DNA of 14,717 nucleotides from an uncultured Eggerthellaceae bacterium (GCA_902497215.1 CABVEH010000008.1:1-14717), one strand, 5' to 3'; shown: positions 6,348-13,456, counted from the stretch's first letter. Notes: generated from the sequence alone by a model not told the origin. Numbers and translations: made by a program.

Positions 6348-6468
6348 TCACGCGAGGCTTGCCGCTGCATGGGAACATGCACGACAAAGAAGGAGCGTGA
6401 GAGGACGCGAACGGGGCGGCGATGCAGAGGAACGCGACGTTATGCCAAGAATCATGCAATCGCCAAAG

Positions 6469-6497
6469 AAGAAAGCCGCCTCAAGGGCGGCTTTCTT
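6469..6497 (-). terminator. Terminator of the molybdoenzyme operon
   Basis: A 12-bp perfect stem, arms 6469-6480 and 6486-6497, with core GCCGCC/GGCGGC and a 5-nt loop. Read on the minus strand it ends in GGCGGCTTTCTTCTTT, a good T-rich tail, 23 bases after the ferredoxin subunit stop codon. The plus-strand tail is weaker. Confidence 0.85.
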
Positions 6498-6519
6498 GGA
6501 GGGGAGGGAGGACGATGGT

Positions 6520-7152
6520 TTATTTCACGCCCCGCGCAATGTAACGTACGCGGGGGTCTGTGCCATATTCAGGCGCAAGCTGGTAGCTGTTGTCTGCAGC
6601 AAGCTTCTTCGAGATGTCCGAATCCGGGTCGTCGAGGTCTCCGAATATGCGTGCATGCGTCGGACATGTCTGTACGCATGCAGGGCCTTCGTCGGTTGCG
6701 TCGTACCCTTTGTCCTTGCAGAACTCGCACTTGTAAACGGTCCCTTTCTGGAACGTTTTGTAAAGCTGCTCCTCTTGGGGAGTCAGTCCCTTGTCGGGGA
6801 AGTAGCCCTTGATGTTTTCCGAAAGGAAGGAACGCGCCTGGTATGGGCATGCGGTAATGCAGTACCTGCAGCCTATACACTTGTCGCGGTCTATGCAAAC
6901 CACGCCGTTCTCGTCCACATGCGAAGCTCCTGTCGGGCATACGTCAACGCATGTCGGATTCTCGCAATGATTGCAGAGGACTGGAACGTAATGGCTGTTG
7001 GCATTCGGGTATGTCCCTTCCTCGTACTTCTCGACGTGGGAGTAGAACATCCCGGGAGGGGTCCCGTTTGAGATCTTGCACGCCGTGGTGCAGGCGTTGC
7101 AGCCGATGCAGTTGCGTAGGTCTATCAGCATCCCGTATCTAGTCACCGTCAT
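6520..7152 (-). CDS. Four-cluster ferredoxin subunit of molybdoenzyme (DmsB/PsrB family, 210 aa)
   Basis: The electron-transfer subunit that carries electrons between the membrane quinone subunit and the catalytic subunit. Four cysteine motifs bind four [4Fe-4S] clusters: CIGCNACTTAC (C15, C18, C21, C25), CNHCENPTCVDVC (C60, C63, C68, C72), CIGCRYCITAC (C92, C95, C98, C102) and C142-x2-C145 with C159-x3-C163. All 16 cysteines are present. There is no signal peptide, as expected for a subunit exported together with its Tat-bearing partner. ATG at 7152 is preferred to the GTG at 7155 because AGAGGT lies directly upstream. It begins 9 bases after the catalytic gene and is last in a three-gene operon. 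Family members serve DMSO, polysulfide, tetrathionate, arsenate and catechol enzymes, so the substrate is set by the catalytic subunit. Confidence 0.93.
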   Translation of the reverse strand: MTVTRYGMLIDLRNCIGCNACTTACKISNGTPPGMFYSHVEKYEEGTYPNANSHYVPVLCNHCENPTCVDVCPTGASHVDENGVVCIDRDKCIGCRYCITACPYQARSFLSENIKGYFPDKGLTPQEEQLYKTFQKGTVYKCEFCKDKGYDATDEGPACVQTCPTHARIFGDLDDPDSDISKKLAADNSYQLAPEYGTDPRVRYIARGVK

Positions 7153-7161
7153 CACCTCTTT

Positions 7162-9933
7162 CTATGCCTTGTAAACCTTGACGGGAAGGGAGTTGTTCAG
7201 GTTGCCCATCATGAACCCGATGTCGCGCTCGTCGCCGTTGACCAGCGAGTTGTAATGGGCGCCTTCGTGGGCGAAGTCCACCAGACCGCTTCCCCGGGCT
7301 CCCCATTTGCCGGATATTCCGAGCGTTTCGGGATGCACGAGCTCGGAGGTTCGAAGCTCGCCTTCGGCCTTTCCGCCGTACATCGACTCGACGACTACAT
7401 GGTCGCCCGACTTCAGTCCGAGCTTGTCGGCAGCAGAAGGTGCGACGACTATCTTCTTCAGGTCCTTGTCGTGGTTCTCCTCGATGTCGTGGAGCCACTG
7501 GTTGTAGGACAACCCTGTGGAATCGTTCACTTGGAAATGCGTCTTGAACTGGAACACCTTCAGCGGGTATTCGTCCTTCGGCTGCATCTCGTCGAATTCG
7601 AAGAACGCCGGGAGGCAGGAGTACTGGCGCAGGACGTCGTCGAAGTCGGCGTGCGGGAATTCGATGTTGTTCTCTTCCAGCAGCGCCTTCAGCTGCTTCG
7701 CGCTCTTTCCGTTGCGCTGGAAGTAGACGGGGATCCTGTACGCGTTCTCCGGGTAGTAGTGCCAGACGTACGTGCCGGCGGTCGTGGGGACCCTGTAGCT
7801 TTGAGTGGAGCAGTCTTCGAACAGCTCCCATCCGGCGCCGTCGAACTCCTTGCGGATCTTGGCTTCGACGATGTCTTTGTACGAGAAGTCGGGGTTCTGC
7901 ATGGCCGAAGGTATGTCGATTGCGTACTTTCCAAGGCCTGGCCTGCTCTTCGGTTGGAAAGCGCCCTGGAACGCGTTGTTCGCGATGCCTAGCATGGCCG
8001 GAAGGATGCCCAGCCTCTTCGCGAACTCTATTAGAAGGTCCTCGTTCTGCCGCGTGTCGTAGACGGGGTCGACCACGGGCTTTCTTGCCAGGAACACGCG
8101 GAGGCCGCGGGAATAGTCGGTGGCCGAACGGCTCGACGTGAACTCGGGCCTCGCCGCCTCGCAGCGCTCGAACACGTTATGTTCGGGCAGCACGATGTCT
8201 GCGAACTGGGTGGGCTCGTCGAACCAGTGGGAGATGCTGAAGACGAAAGGAATCTTCCGCATGGCTTCGACCACGGTGTTGGGGTCGGCGTTCGACCTGA
8301 ACTGGTTCGCTCCGCCCAAGGTGAAGAACACCTGTGGTTCGTACTCGAGGTGATAGCTTTTCGGATCGAGCATTGCCTTCCAGACGAGCTGGACCACGTG
8401 CAGCTCGTGAGGGTAGAAGCAGTCGAGCGAATAGCTCTTCGGCGGGAACTCCAGCTTCTCCTTTCCCATGGTCTGGCTGTAGAACATGTCCGTAGGCAGA
8501 GGAACCAGCATGCCGTCGGCATCCGTGTTCATCACCTGCTGGTCGGGCGGGTTGGTTGTAAGCGCGCCGCCCGGAACGTCGCAGTTACCCAGGATGTCGT
8601 TGATGATCTCGGCGGCTTTGAACAGCTCGACGTTCAGGGGGTTCGAATTCGCGCCGCGTCCTGGGGCCATGACCAGGGACGGGCGGTATGGGAAGGTCTC
8701 GCCATCGATGTCGATCGTCTGGCCTATGCATGCGTTGTCGACGAGGTCGCTTGCGATCTTGCGCGTCGTCTCCGCAGGAACCCCGCAAATCTCCTCCGCC
8801 CATTCCGGGGTCATGTCCGCGATGTATTCCTTGATCAGCTGCAAGCCGGTCTTGACGGGCTTGCCGTCGACCTCGTAGGCCCCGAACAGGGCGTATGTGT
8901 CGCCGCGGGAGCTGTCGAACGGCACCGCATGCCCCAGGGACTCGTCCCAAACAAGCGGCTTCCCGCTGGCGTCGCGGGTGTAGTCGGCGAAGCTCACCTT
9001 TGTTCCGCTGTGGTCCTCGGGGACGTCCTCCACGAGGTAGGGGGCATTGGTGCGAACCTTTAGGAAGTGTTCGTCGTACTTCCCGATCTCGTGCATCATC
9101 GTGTGCAATATGGCATAGAGCAGCGCCGTGTCGGTTCCCGTCTTGATGGGCACCCATTCGCCCGTCTGCGCCGAGTTCGTCTTCTGCGGGTTGACGCAGA
9201 CCACCTTCAGCCCACGCTTGACGGCGTCAACATAGTATTGCGAGCTGGTGGCGGCGATCGCCCACTCGTCGCCTATCGATCTGCCTATGAGAAGCACGTA
9301 CTTGCAGTGCTCCAAGTCGATTATGTCGACCTTCGAGTTCTTGGAAGACTGCGGCCCGAAGTGGTCGGCGCACAAGGGTCCAGACGTGGAACCGCCGTTG
9401 GGCGTTCCGAACGGGGCTTCGAAGATGAGCTTCTTGAACGAGTCCTCGTTTCCGAATCCCGACATCGTGAACAGCCCGCGCGGGTCCTTCTCCTTGCATT
9501 CCTTGAGCTTCTGCGTGCACGTGTCAAGCGCCTCGTCCCACCCGATTTCGGCCCACCCGGGGTCGTTGTCGAGCGTTTTCTCGGGATTGGTCCTCTTCAG
9601 CGGAACCTTCACGCGGTATGGATGGTAGAGGGAACCGAGCGCCGAGAGGCCACGAGGGCACAGATGTCCCTGGTTGACGGGGGATTTCGGGTCTCCCTTG
9701 ATTTCGACCGCCACGCCGTCCTTGACGCGGACCTGCGTCGCGCATATCGGCACGTGGCATCCTACGCAGTAGGCGGGCTTCCATTCGCCTTCGGGCTTTT
9801 TGGCGCTTTCGTCGGCATAGGCGACGGCGCCTTCCTCGAAGTACTTGCTTGCGAACCCGCCGGCTGCGACTGCGCCGGCAATGCCCAGCGCGCTGGTCTT
9901 GGCGAATGTTCGCCTAGTGATGGACCTCATCAT
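7162..9933 (-). CDS. Tat-exported molybdopterin oxidoreductase catalytic subunit (923 aa)
   Basis: A DMSO-reductase-superfamily enzyme with bis-molybdopterin guanine dinucleotide. The N terminus has a Tat signal, TRRTFAKTSA (residues 6-15), then a hydrophobic run ending near 40, so the mature enzyme works outside the membrane. The iron-sulfur motif is C56-x2-C59-x4-C64-x27-C92. FGTPNGGSTSGPLCADHF (174-191) occupies the metal-ligand loop, and C187 is the likely Mo ligand. A GNCDVPGG motif lies mid-protein, and a C-terminal dinucleotide-binding domain begins near residue 790 (FQFKTHFQVNDSTG). The start at 9933 follows AGGAGGT by seven bases and overlaps the NrfD stop as ATGA; the frame is open far upstream, but that is a shadow of NrfD. 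Closest types are polysulfide, thiosulfate, arsenate or catechol-dehydroxylating enzymes; the substrate cannot be fixed from sequence. Confidence 0.93.
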   Translation of the reverse strand: MMRSITRRTFAKTSALGIAGAVAAGGFASKYFEEGAVAYADESAKKPEGEWKPAYCVGCHVPICATQVRVKDGVAVEIKGDPKSPVNQGHLCPRGLSALGSLYHPYRVKVPLKRTNPEKTLDNDPGWAEIGWDEALDTCTQKLKECKEKDPRGLFTMSGFGNEDSFKKLIFEAPFGTPNGGSTSGPLCADHFGPQSSKNSKVDIIDLEHCKYVLLIGRSIGDEWAIAATSSQYYVDAVKRGLKVVCVNPQKTNSAQTGEWVPIKTGTDTALLYAILHTMMHEIGKYDEHFLKVRTNAPYLVEDVPEDHSGTKVSFADYTRDASGKPLVWDESLGHAVPFDSSRGDTYALFGAYEVDGKPVKTGLQLIKEYIADMTPEWAEEICGVPAETTRKIASDLVDNACIGQTIDIDGETFPYRPSLVMAPGRGANSNPLNVELFKAAEIINDILGNCDVPGGALTTNPPDQQVMNTDADGMLVPLPTDMFYSQTMGKEKLEFPPKSYSLDCFYPHELHVVQLVWKAMLDPKSYHLEYEPQVFFTLGGANQFRSNADPNTVVEAMRKIPFVFSISHWFDEPTQFADIVLPEHNVFERCEAARPEFTSSRSATDYSRGLRVFLARKPVVDPVYDTRQNEDLLIEFAKRLGILPAMLGIANNAFQGAFQPKSRPGLGKYAIDIPSAMQNPDFSYKDIVEAKIRKEFDGAGWELFEDCSTQSYRVPTTAGTYVWHYYPENAYRIPVYFQRNGKSAKQLKALLEENNIEFPHADFDDVLRQYSCLPAFFEFDEMQPKDEYPLKVFQFKTHFQVNDSTGLSYNQWLHDIEENHDKDLKKIVVAPSAADKLGLKSGDHVVVESMYGGKAEGELRTSELVHPETLGISGKWGARGSGLVDFAHEGAHYNSLVNGDERDIGFMMGNLNNSLPVKVYKA

Positions 9934-11030
9934 GCCTGCACCTCCTGAACCCTGATGACGTTGTCGGCGGCGTTCTCGGCGTCCTTGTTGCCGCTTTTTG
10001 TGGCGACTGCGACGAAGAGCAGGACCGCCAAGGCGATAACGCCTATTGATGCAACGACCTCCACCGCGCCGAAGCCCATAAGGTTCGTCGTCGTCCCGAA
10101 AAGGTTCCCGGCCGTCTGGCCTCCTTGCAGAAGGGCCAGCTTCATGAGCGGAATCGAAACCGCTACCAGGATGGATGCCGCGGTCTGGGCCGCCTTTCCT
10201 TTCGTGAACTGGACTATGACCCCGCAGGCTGCGACAAGGATTGCGACCCATAGCAGCGGCGACGAGGCGATGGACGCCATCTGCTGCCCCATCGCGCTGT
10301 TTCCGATTCCGCTCAGGGAATCGATGAGTATGGTCAGCACGGCGAGGGCGGCAACGAGCGCAAGGACCTTCTTCAGGACGTTTTCGTACTCGTCTGTAAC
10401 GAGCATGAAGAGCGCAAGCGCCATAACCAGCGCCTGGACGAGCGACGGGCCAAACCCGAGAAGGACGCCCCACGCCGCCTTCGTTTCGGGTGCCACGACT
10501 ATCCAGGACTCGATGCCAAGCACTGCGACGGCAGTGACCAGGCAGAGGACTCCGAAGCCCATCTTCGGCCGCGAACCCTTTGCGGCCAGTCTGATTCCCA
10601 CGATGGAGACGACGATCGCCACCGGCAGGATGATCATGTCGTAGAAAAGCGGCGAGGCCGGCTGCGGGTTCAGCACCATTGCGAATATGCTTAGCGGGTT
10701 TCCCAGGTCGATCATGATGAAAACGCTTGCCGCGACGAATGCTGCAAGCGAGACCCCGTAAGCGCGACGGTACGTCTCGGGGGCGACCAGCCCGAACACG
10801 GAGAAAACTCCCATCATGAGCAACGTGCCTGCACCGGCTGCGGCGCAGGCGTAGAACATGGCGATGTAGATGCTCCATGCTCGAAGGTCGACGTAGCCCT
10901 CCATTCCGTTTGCCATCTGGAAAACGTAGGCCACGAGGCCGATTGCGACGACCACGGCGCAGGCAACCATCGTCGTCTTCCTCCGAGTCCCCGTGGATAT
11001 CCACATCTCTTTGGATTCGTATCCTTCCAT
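9930..11030 (-). CDS. NrfD/PsrC-type membrane subunit (366 aa)
   Basis: The integral membrane anchor that exchanges electrons with the quinone pool. About ten hydrophobic membrane segments are visible, from TTMVACAVVVAIGLVAYVF near residue 20 to the final GVIALAVLLFVAVAT. MIDLGNPLSIF in the third to fourth segment region matches the D-x-G-x-P motif typical of the family. ATG at 11030 is chosen because AGGAGGAG ends just before it; the open frame further upstream runs through the operator region. It is first in the operon, and its stop overlaps the catalytic start (ATGA), so the two are translationally coupled. Together with the ferredoxin subunit it makes a PsrABC-like complex. Expression is probably controlled by the MarR sites upstream. 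Confidence 0.9.
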   Translation of the reverse strand: MEGYESKEMWISTGTRRKTTMVACAVVVAIGLVAYVFQMANGMEGYVDLRAWSIYIAMFYACAAAGAGTLLMMGVFSVFGLVAPETYRRAYGVSLAAFVAASVFIMIDLGNPLSIFAMVLNPQPASPLFYDMIILPVAIVVSIVGIRLAAKGSRPKMGFGVLCLVTAVAVLGIESWIVVAPETKAAWGVLLGFGPSLVQALVMALALFMLVTDEYENVLKKVLALVAALAVLTILIDSLSGIGNSAMGQQMASIASSPLLWVAILVAACGVIVQFTKGKAAQTAASILVAVSIPLMKLALLQGGQTAGNLFGTTTNLMGFGAVEVVASIGVIALAVLLFVAVATKSGNKDAENAADNVIRVQEVQA

Positions 11031-11092
11031 CTCTCCTCCTCTTCTCACTCTTGCTTCCGTCTCCTGCATGTCAACAGATATTGATGTATCAA

Positions 11093-11122
11093 TTGACATA
11101 TCAATAACCTGCAAGGTACACT
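11093..11122 (+). promoter_or_regulatory. Promoter of the torD-like gene
   Basis: TTGACA (11093-11098), an 18-bp spacer and TACACT (11117-11122) place the start near 11129. The -35 box lies within the second palindrome and the start point lies at the third, so a bound repressor would block it. Confidence 0.55.
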
Positions 11123-11141
11123 TCAACTATTGACTTGTCAA
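11113..11141 (-). promoter_or_regulatory. Candidate promoter of the NrfD-first molybdoenzyme operon
   Basis: On the minus strand TTGACA (11141 to 11136) inside the third palindrome is followed after 17 bp by TACCTT (11118 to 11113), a weak -10. An alternative uses TTGATA in the second palindrome with an AT-rich -10 near 11078-11084. Either way the operators overlap the promoter. Confidence 0.35.
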
Positions 11142-11180
11142 TGCAATTTTCCGACGAGATGGCGAGGATGGGTTTTGGAC

Positions 11181-11855
11181 ATGTCTGGAAACGCGAACGG
11201 AACGCCTGCCGGTGCGGCTGCCTCGAAAGTCTTCGGGGCGTCAAGCCGTGTGCTATACGACTACTTCGCCTTCGTAATGCTTGAGCCGGTTCCCCTCGAA
11301 GGCTCCGATTATCTGAAGAGCCTCGGGGACATGACCGACGAGCTGCTCGATGAAGCCTGCGACGAGCGCGCGTCTGGCCCCTTCGAACAGATGAGTGCAT
11401 GGATATCGGAGGCGCTTTGCGGCGACGATCCGGAGGAAGCCCAGCGTCGCCTGGCCGTCGACAGGACGTATTTGTTCCGCGGCGTTGACGAGAAGGGGCC
11501 CCTGCCTCCCTACGAAGGCTTCTATTCGAAGGCGGGGGAGTCGGCTATCGCAGCCGTCGGAAGGGCCTATGCCGCCGCGGGCGTCCATCCTTCCAACAAC
11601 GAGCGTTGCGACTACCTCGGGCAGGAGATGGCGTTCGTTTCCGTCCTTGCCCAGAAGGAGGACGCGGCGCGCCTTCGAGAGGAAGGGACGTCGGCGGACG
11701 AGCTGAAGGCGATGCTGGAGGAATTCGAGGCCGAGCATCTTGCCCCCTGGGTGGGCTCTTACTGCAGTGCGGCCCTTCCGTTTGCCAGAACGGGGTACTT
11801 CGAGGGCTTCCTTCGCAGCCTTGACCTGTGGGCGGGAGTCAAAGGCCTACTATAG
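11181..11855 (+). CDS. TorD-family molybdoenzyme chaperone (224 aa)
   Basis: A cytoplasmic, all-helical chaperone that binds the Tat signal of a molybdoenzyme and keeps it competent for cofactor insertion before export. Evidence is the PPYEGFYS motif (about residues 111-118) and NERCDYLGQEMAFV (about 139-152), which corresponds to the E-x2-D-H/Y-x3-E signature of the TorD/DmsD group, with length in the usual 200-230 range. It is divergent from the NrfD-catalytic-ferredoxin operon and shares its operator region, so the catalytic subunit at 7162-9933 is its probable client. The start is somewhat uncertain: the ATG at 11181 has only a weak AGGATGG upstream, and in-frame TTG codons at 11130 and 11175 are alternatives. 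The 11130 start would overlap the third operator. Confidence 0.85.
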   Translation: MSGNANGTPAGAAASKVFGASSRVLYDYFAFVMLEPVPLEGSDYLKSLGDMTDELLDEACDERASGPFEQMSAWISEALCGDDPEEAQRRLAVDRTYLFRGVDEKGPLPPYEGFYSKAGESAIAAVGRAYAAAGVHPSNNERCDYLGQEMAFVSVLAQKEDAARLREEGTSADELKAMLEEFEAEHLAPWVGSYCSAALPFARTGYFEGFLRSLDLWAGVKGLL

Positions 11856-11895
11856 ACGGCCCCCCTATAGGAGGCGAAAAGGCGGCGCGTCTTCC

Positions 11896-12345
11896 CTAAA
11901 CGTCTCCGACGTCCATGTTCTTTATCTTCTTGAGCGCGCTTTCGAAGTCTTTGGAGTCCTGCCCGTCCAAGCAGCTCCAGGCGGCGTTCTCCCATGAGGC
12001 TATGACTTCGTTGACGTTCTGGGCAGCGGACAGCCCCGCAGGAGTAAGCCGCACGACATGCTTGGACGCGTTGTTCTCGTCCCGGCTTACCTCCACGAGC
12101 TTCTTCTCGGACAGCTTCTTCACCCCTCGTGTTATGAGCGCGGGGTCGCGTTCCATCGCATCGGCGATGAAGGCCTGGCTAAGGCCGTCCCCGTCGCCCT
12201 CGGTGCAGTTGAACAGCACCTGCAGGATCGGGTATTCGCTCAACCCCAGGCCTGTCCCTTCGAGCTGCTTGCGCACGTAGCGTCTGTAGGACTCGGAGAT
12301 GAGTATGAAATACCTGCTCAGCCGAAAAGGTATCCGGTCTTTCAC
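11896..12345 (-). CDS. MarR-family transcriptional regulator (149 aa)
   Basis: A dimeric winged-helix repressor. Residues 1-30 form the N-terminal dimerisation helix (PFRLSRYFILISESYRRYVR). The helix-turn-helix spans about 55-83 (SQAFIADAMERDPALITRGV), the wing is 86-101 (VSRDENNASKHVVRLTPAG), and the C-terminal helices complete the dimer. The GTG at 12345 is chosen over the ATG at 12402 because GGAGG lies seven bases before it and the resulting length suits the family. It is convergent with the torD-like gene, 40 bases apart, with no clear terminator between. It probably binds the three palindromes at 11080-11142. MarR proteins often respond to phenolic compounds, which would fit the neighbouring enzymes, but the ligand is not readable from sequence. 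Confidence 0.9.
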   Translation of the reverse strand: MKDRIPFRLSRYFILISESYRRYVRKQLEGTGLGLSEYPILQVLFNCTEGDGDGLSQAFIADAMERDPALITRGVKKLSEKKLVEVSRDENNASKHVVRLTPAGLSAAQNVNEVIASWENAAWSCLDGQDSKDFESALKKIKNMDVGDV

Positions 12346-12445
12346 GTTCGCGCCTCCGTCGAAGATAGGAATGCAAGCCGCATCCGTGCTCGGCGGGCGC
12401 ATCTCCGTGAGGGCGTCCGCCGACGTTAAACGATGCCGTCAACAG

Positions 12446-12475
12446 ATTATATGGTTACGGGGGCGCGATGTGCCA
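12446..12475 (-). promoter_or_regulatory. Promoter of the marR-like gene
   Basis: A consensus TATAAT (12451 to 12446, minus strand) with TGGCAC 18 bp upstream (12475 to 12470) gives a start near 12439 and a leader of about 95 bases. Just downstream lies GTCAACAGAT (12438-12447, plus reading), which is also present at 11070-11079 next to the operators. It includes a TTGAC half site and could allow autoregulation. Confidence 0.5.
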
Positions 12476-12576
12476 GGAAAGTGGCTTCGTTGCCAAGGGC
12501 GAAGCAGGGGGCCGATGAAGATGTGAACGCCAGGCCGTTGCTCTCTGCGGAGGGGACAGCTGCCTGGCGCTTTTTC
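12458..12576 (+). ncRNA. Candidate small RNA opposite the marR promoter
   Basis: A strong plus-strand terminator (12528-12575) has no protein gene to serve; the region before it on this strand has no convincing reading frame. A possible plus promoter, TTAAAC (12426-12431), 16 bp and TATATG (12448-12453), uses the same AT-rich patch as the marR -10. The transcript of about 117 nt would fold as GCCA/TGGC (12472-12485), GCTTCG/CGAAGC (12484-12515 area) and the terminator stem. It does not match any riboswitch, SRP RNA or tRNA that I can recognise. Confidence 0.3.
12528..12575 (+). terminator. Plus-strand intrinsic terminator
   Basis: CGCCAGGC (12528-12535) pairs perfectly with GCCTGGCG (12562-12569), enclosing a 26-nt partly structured loop, then C and five T residues (12571-12575). 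The orientation is plus, against both flanking minus-strand genes. Confidence 0.6.
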
Positions 12577-12580
12577 GGGA

Positions 12581-12608
12581 GGCCGCCCGCCTAGGGAAAC
12601 GGGCGGCC
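12581..12608 (-). terminator. Hairpin after the transhydroxylase-like operon
   Basis: A perfect 9-bp GC stem, GGCCGCCCG (12581-12589) with CGGGCGGCC (12600-12608), and a 10-nt loop lie about 30 bases beyond the small-subunit stop. There is no T run on the minus strand, so it may only pause or protect the transcript end. Confidence 0.45.
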
Positions 12609-12637
12609 AAGGAAAAGTGCGGGAAAGAAGGCGGGGC

Positions 12638-13429
12638 TTATGCGACCTGCAGCGCGACTGCGCCGACGTTGCAGTCCTTTTCCGTCGCATCTGCCGCGAT
12701 GCGTTCGCCTGCGAATCCATCGGCCGACACCTCGACCGAATAGTCGGCGCCGTCGACCTGGCGGAACCAGAAGTCGCCGAATTCGTCGGTTTCGGTCTCG
12801 GCGACCGTGACGCCGTCCTTGACGAGCGAGCATTTGGCCCCGATAACCACTTCGTCCGTGGCCAGGTCTACGACCTGCCCGGCTACCCAGCGTTTGGGAA
12901 GGTTGAGGTAGTAGACGTTCGATTGCGGGTCCAGCCTTTCGGCTTCGCGTAACTCTTCCAGGAAATCGGACTCGTTCCCGAAGCGCAGGCCGCCTACCGC
13001 GCATGCGTCAACGCAGCGAGGGGCGGTCCATCCATCATCGATCAGATGCGCGCACCCTGTGCAGCCTTGGGGGATCTGCTTCCCTTCGTTCCAGAACACC
13101 CCCGGGAACTTGTCCGCGATGTCCTTTCTGCCCTTCGCCTTGTCGGGATCGATGACGATCAGGCCGTCATCGCGCTCCATCAGTACCTCCGGCGCGTATT
13201 CCTTCAAGGCGTTGGTTTGGGCGCCCAGCATCGGGGTATAGGTTATGTTGACCTTGGGCACGGTGCCATGTACATGCTCTTCGACCTTGCACCAGAACTG
13301 CCCCGTTTCTGGCTGCTCTTCGGCGTAGGGCATCCAGCTGGTGCCGCAGTGCTCGTCCTTGCATGCGATCTGGCAGCTGTGGCATCCGTTGCATCGGTTC
13401 ACGTCAACGACGAATATCTTCTTCGGCAT
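12638..13429 (-). CDS. Transhydroxylase-type iron-sulfur small subunit (BthL family, 263 aa)
   Basis: The electron-transfer subunit of a pyrogallol-phloroglucinol-transhydroxylase-like molybdoenzyme. Recognisable family stretches are VIDPDKAKGRKD (92-103), VFWNEGKQIPQGCTGCAHLI (111-130) and a C-terminal beta-sandwich domain (about 178-263) with AGQVVDLATDEVVIGAKC and TDEFGDFWFRQVDGADYSVE. Cluster cysteines present are C13, C16, C19, C23 (CNGCHSCQIAC) and C123, C126, C139, C143: exactly eight, enough for two [4Fe-4S] clusters. The middle motif, which in the Pelobacter protein reads CMHCENAPC, is here PMLGAQTNAL, with no cysteines. There is no signal peptide, so a cytoplasmic enzyme is likely. 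ATG at 13429 follows AGGAGGAA. It lies 27 bases after the large-subunit stop. Substrate may differ from pyrogallol. Confidence 0.88.
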   Translation of the reverse strand: MPKKIFVVDVNRCNGCHSCQIACKDEHCGTSWMPYAEEQPETGQFWCKVEEHVHGTVPKVNITYTPMLGAQTNALKEYAPEVLMERDDGLIVIDPDKAKGRKDIADKFPGVFWNEGKQIPQGCTGCAHLIDDGWTAPRCVDACAVGGLRFGNESDFLEELREAERLDPQSNVYYLNLPKRWVAGQVVDLATDEVVIGAKCSLVKDGVTVAETETDEFGDFWFRQVDGADYSVEVSADGFAGERIAADATEKDCNVGAVALQVA

Positions 13430-13456
13430 GTTCGTTCCTCCTAGGAGACGGTAGGG

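Larger units (their letters stand above)
11080..11142. promoter_or_regulatory. Cluster of three MarR-type operators in the divergent promoter
   Basis: Three 14-bp palindromes fit ATTGAY-NN-RTCAAT: ATTGATGTATCAAT (11080-11093), ATTGACATATCAAT (11092-11105) and ATTGACTTGTCAAT (11129-11142). The first and third are perfect outside the two-base centre; the second has one non-complementary pair. Centres are 12 and 37 bp apart. The form matches operators of MarR-family dimers and a MarR gene lies about 750 bp away. They sit between the NrfD operon and the torD-like gene, so a single regulator could control both. Confidence 0.8.

Noticed and set aside
6319..7071. Plus-strand open frame opposite the ferredoxin subunit
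   Set aside because: It runs antisense through the 16-cysteine ferredoxin coding sequence and the operon terminator; no supporting motif.
9934..11004. Open frame extending the catalytic molybdoenzyme upstream by more than 350 codons, suggesting a fusion
   Set aside because: It is the shifted frame of the NrfD-like gene; composition is arginine-rich and low in hydrophobics, and a Tat signal plus strong ribosome site mark the true start at 9933.
11845..11895. Bidirectional terminator between the torD-like and marR genes
   Set aside because: CTATAG words and a GACG/CGTC pair are present, but no continuous GC stem with a T run could be drawn.
12346..12402. marR start at the upstream ATG (12402)
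   Set aside because: Its only GGAG touches the ATG, and the added 19 residues do not resemble the family; GTG at 12345 has correctly spaced GGAGG.
12458..12576. Signal recognition particle RNA or molybdenum-cofactor riboswitch
   Set aside because: The conserved GGAAGG-GCAG loop of SRP RNA is missing and the Moco aptamer core could not be matched; the next plus-strand gene is absent.
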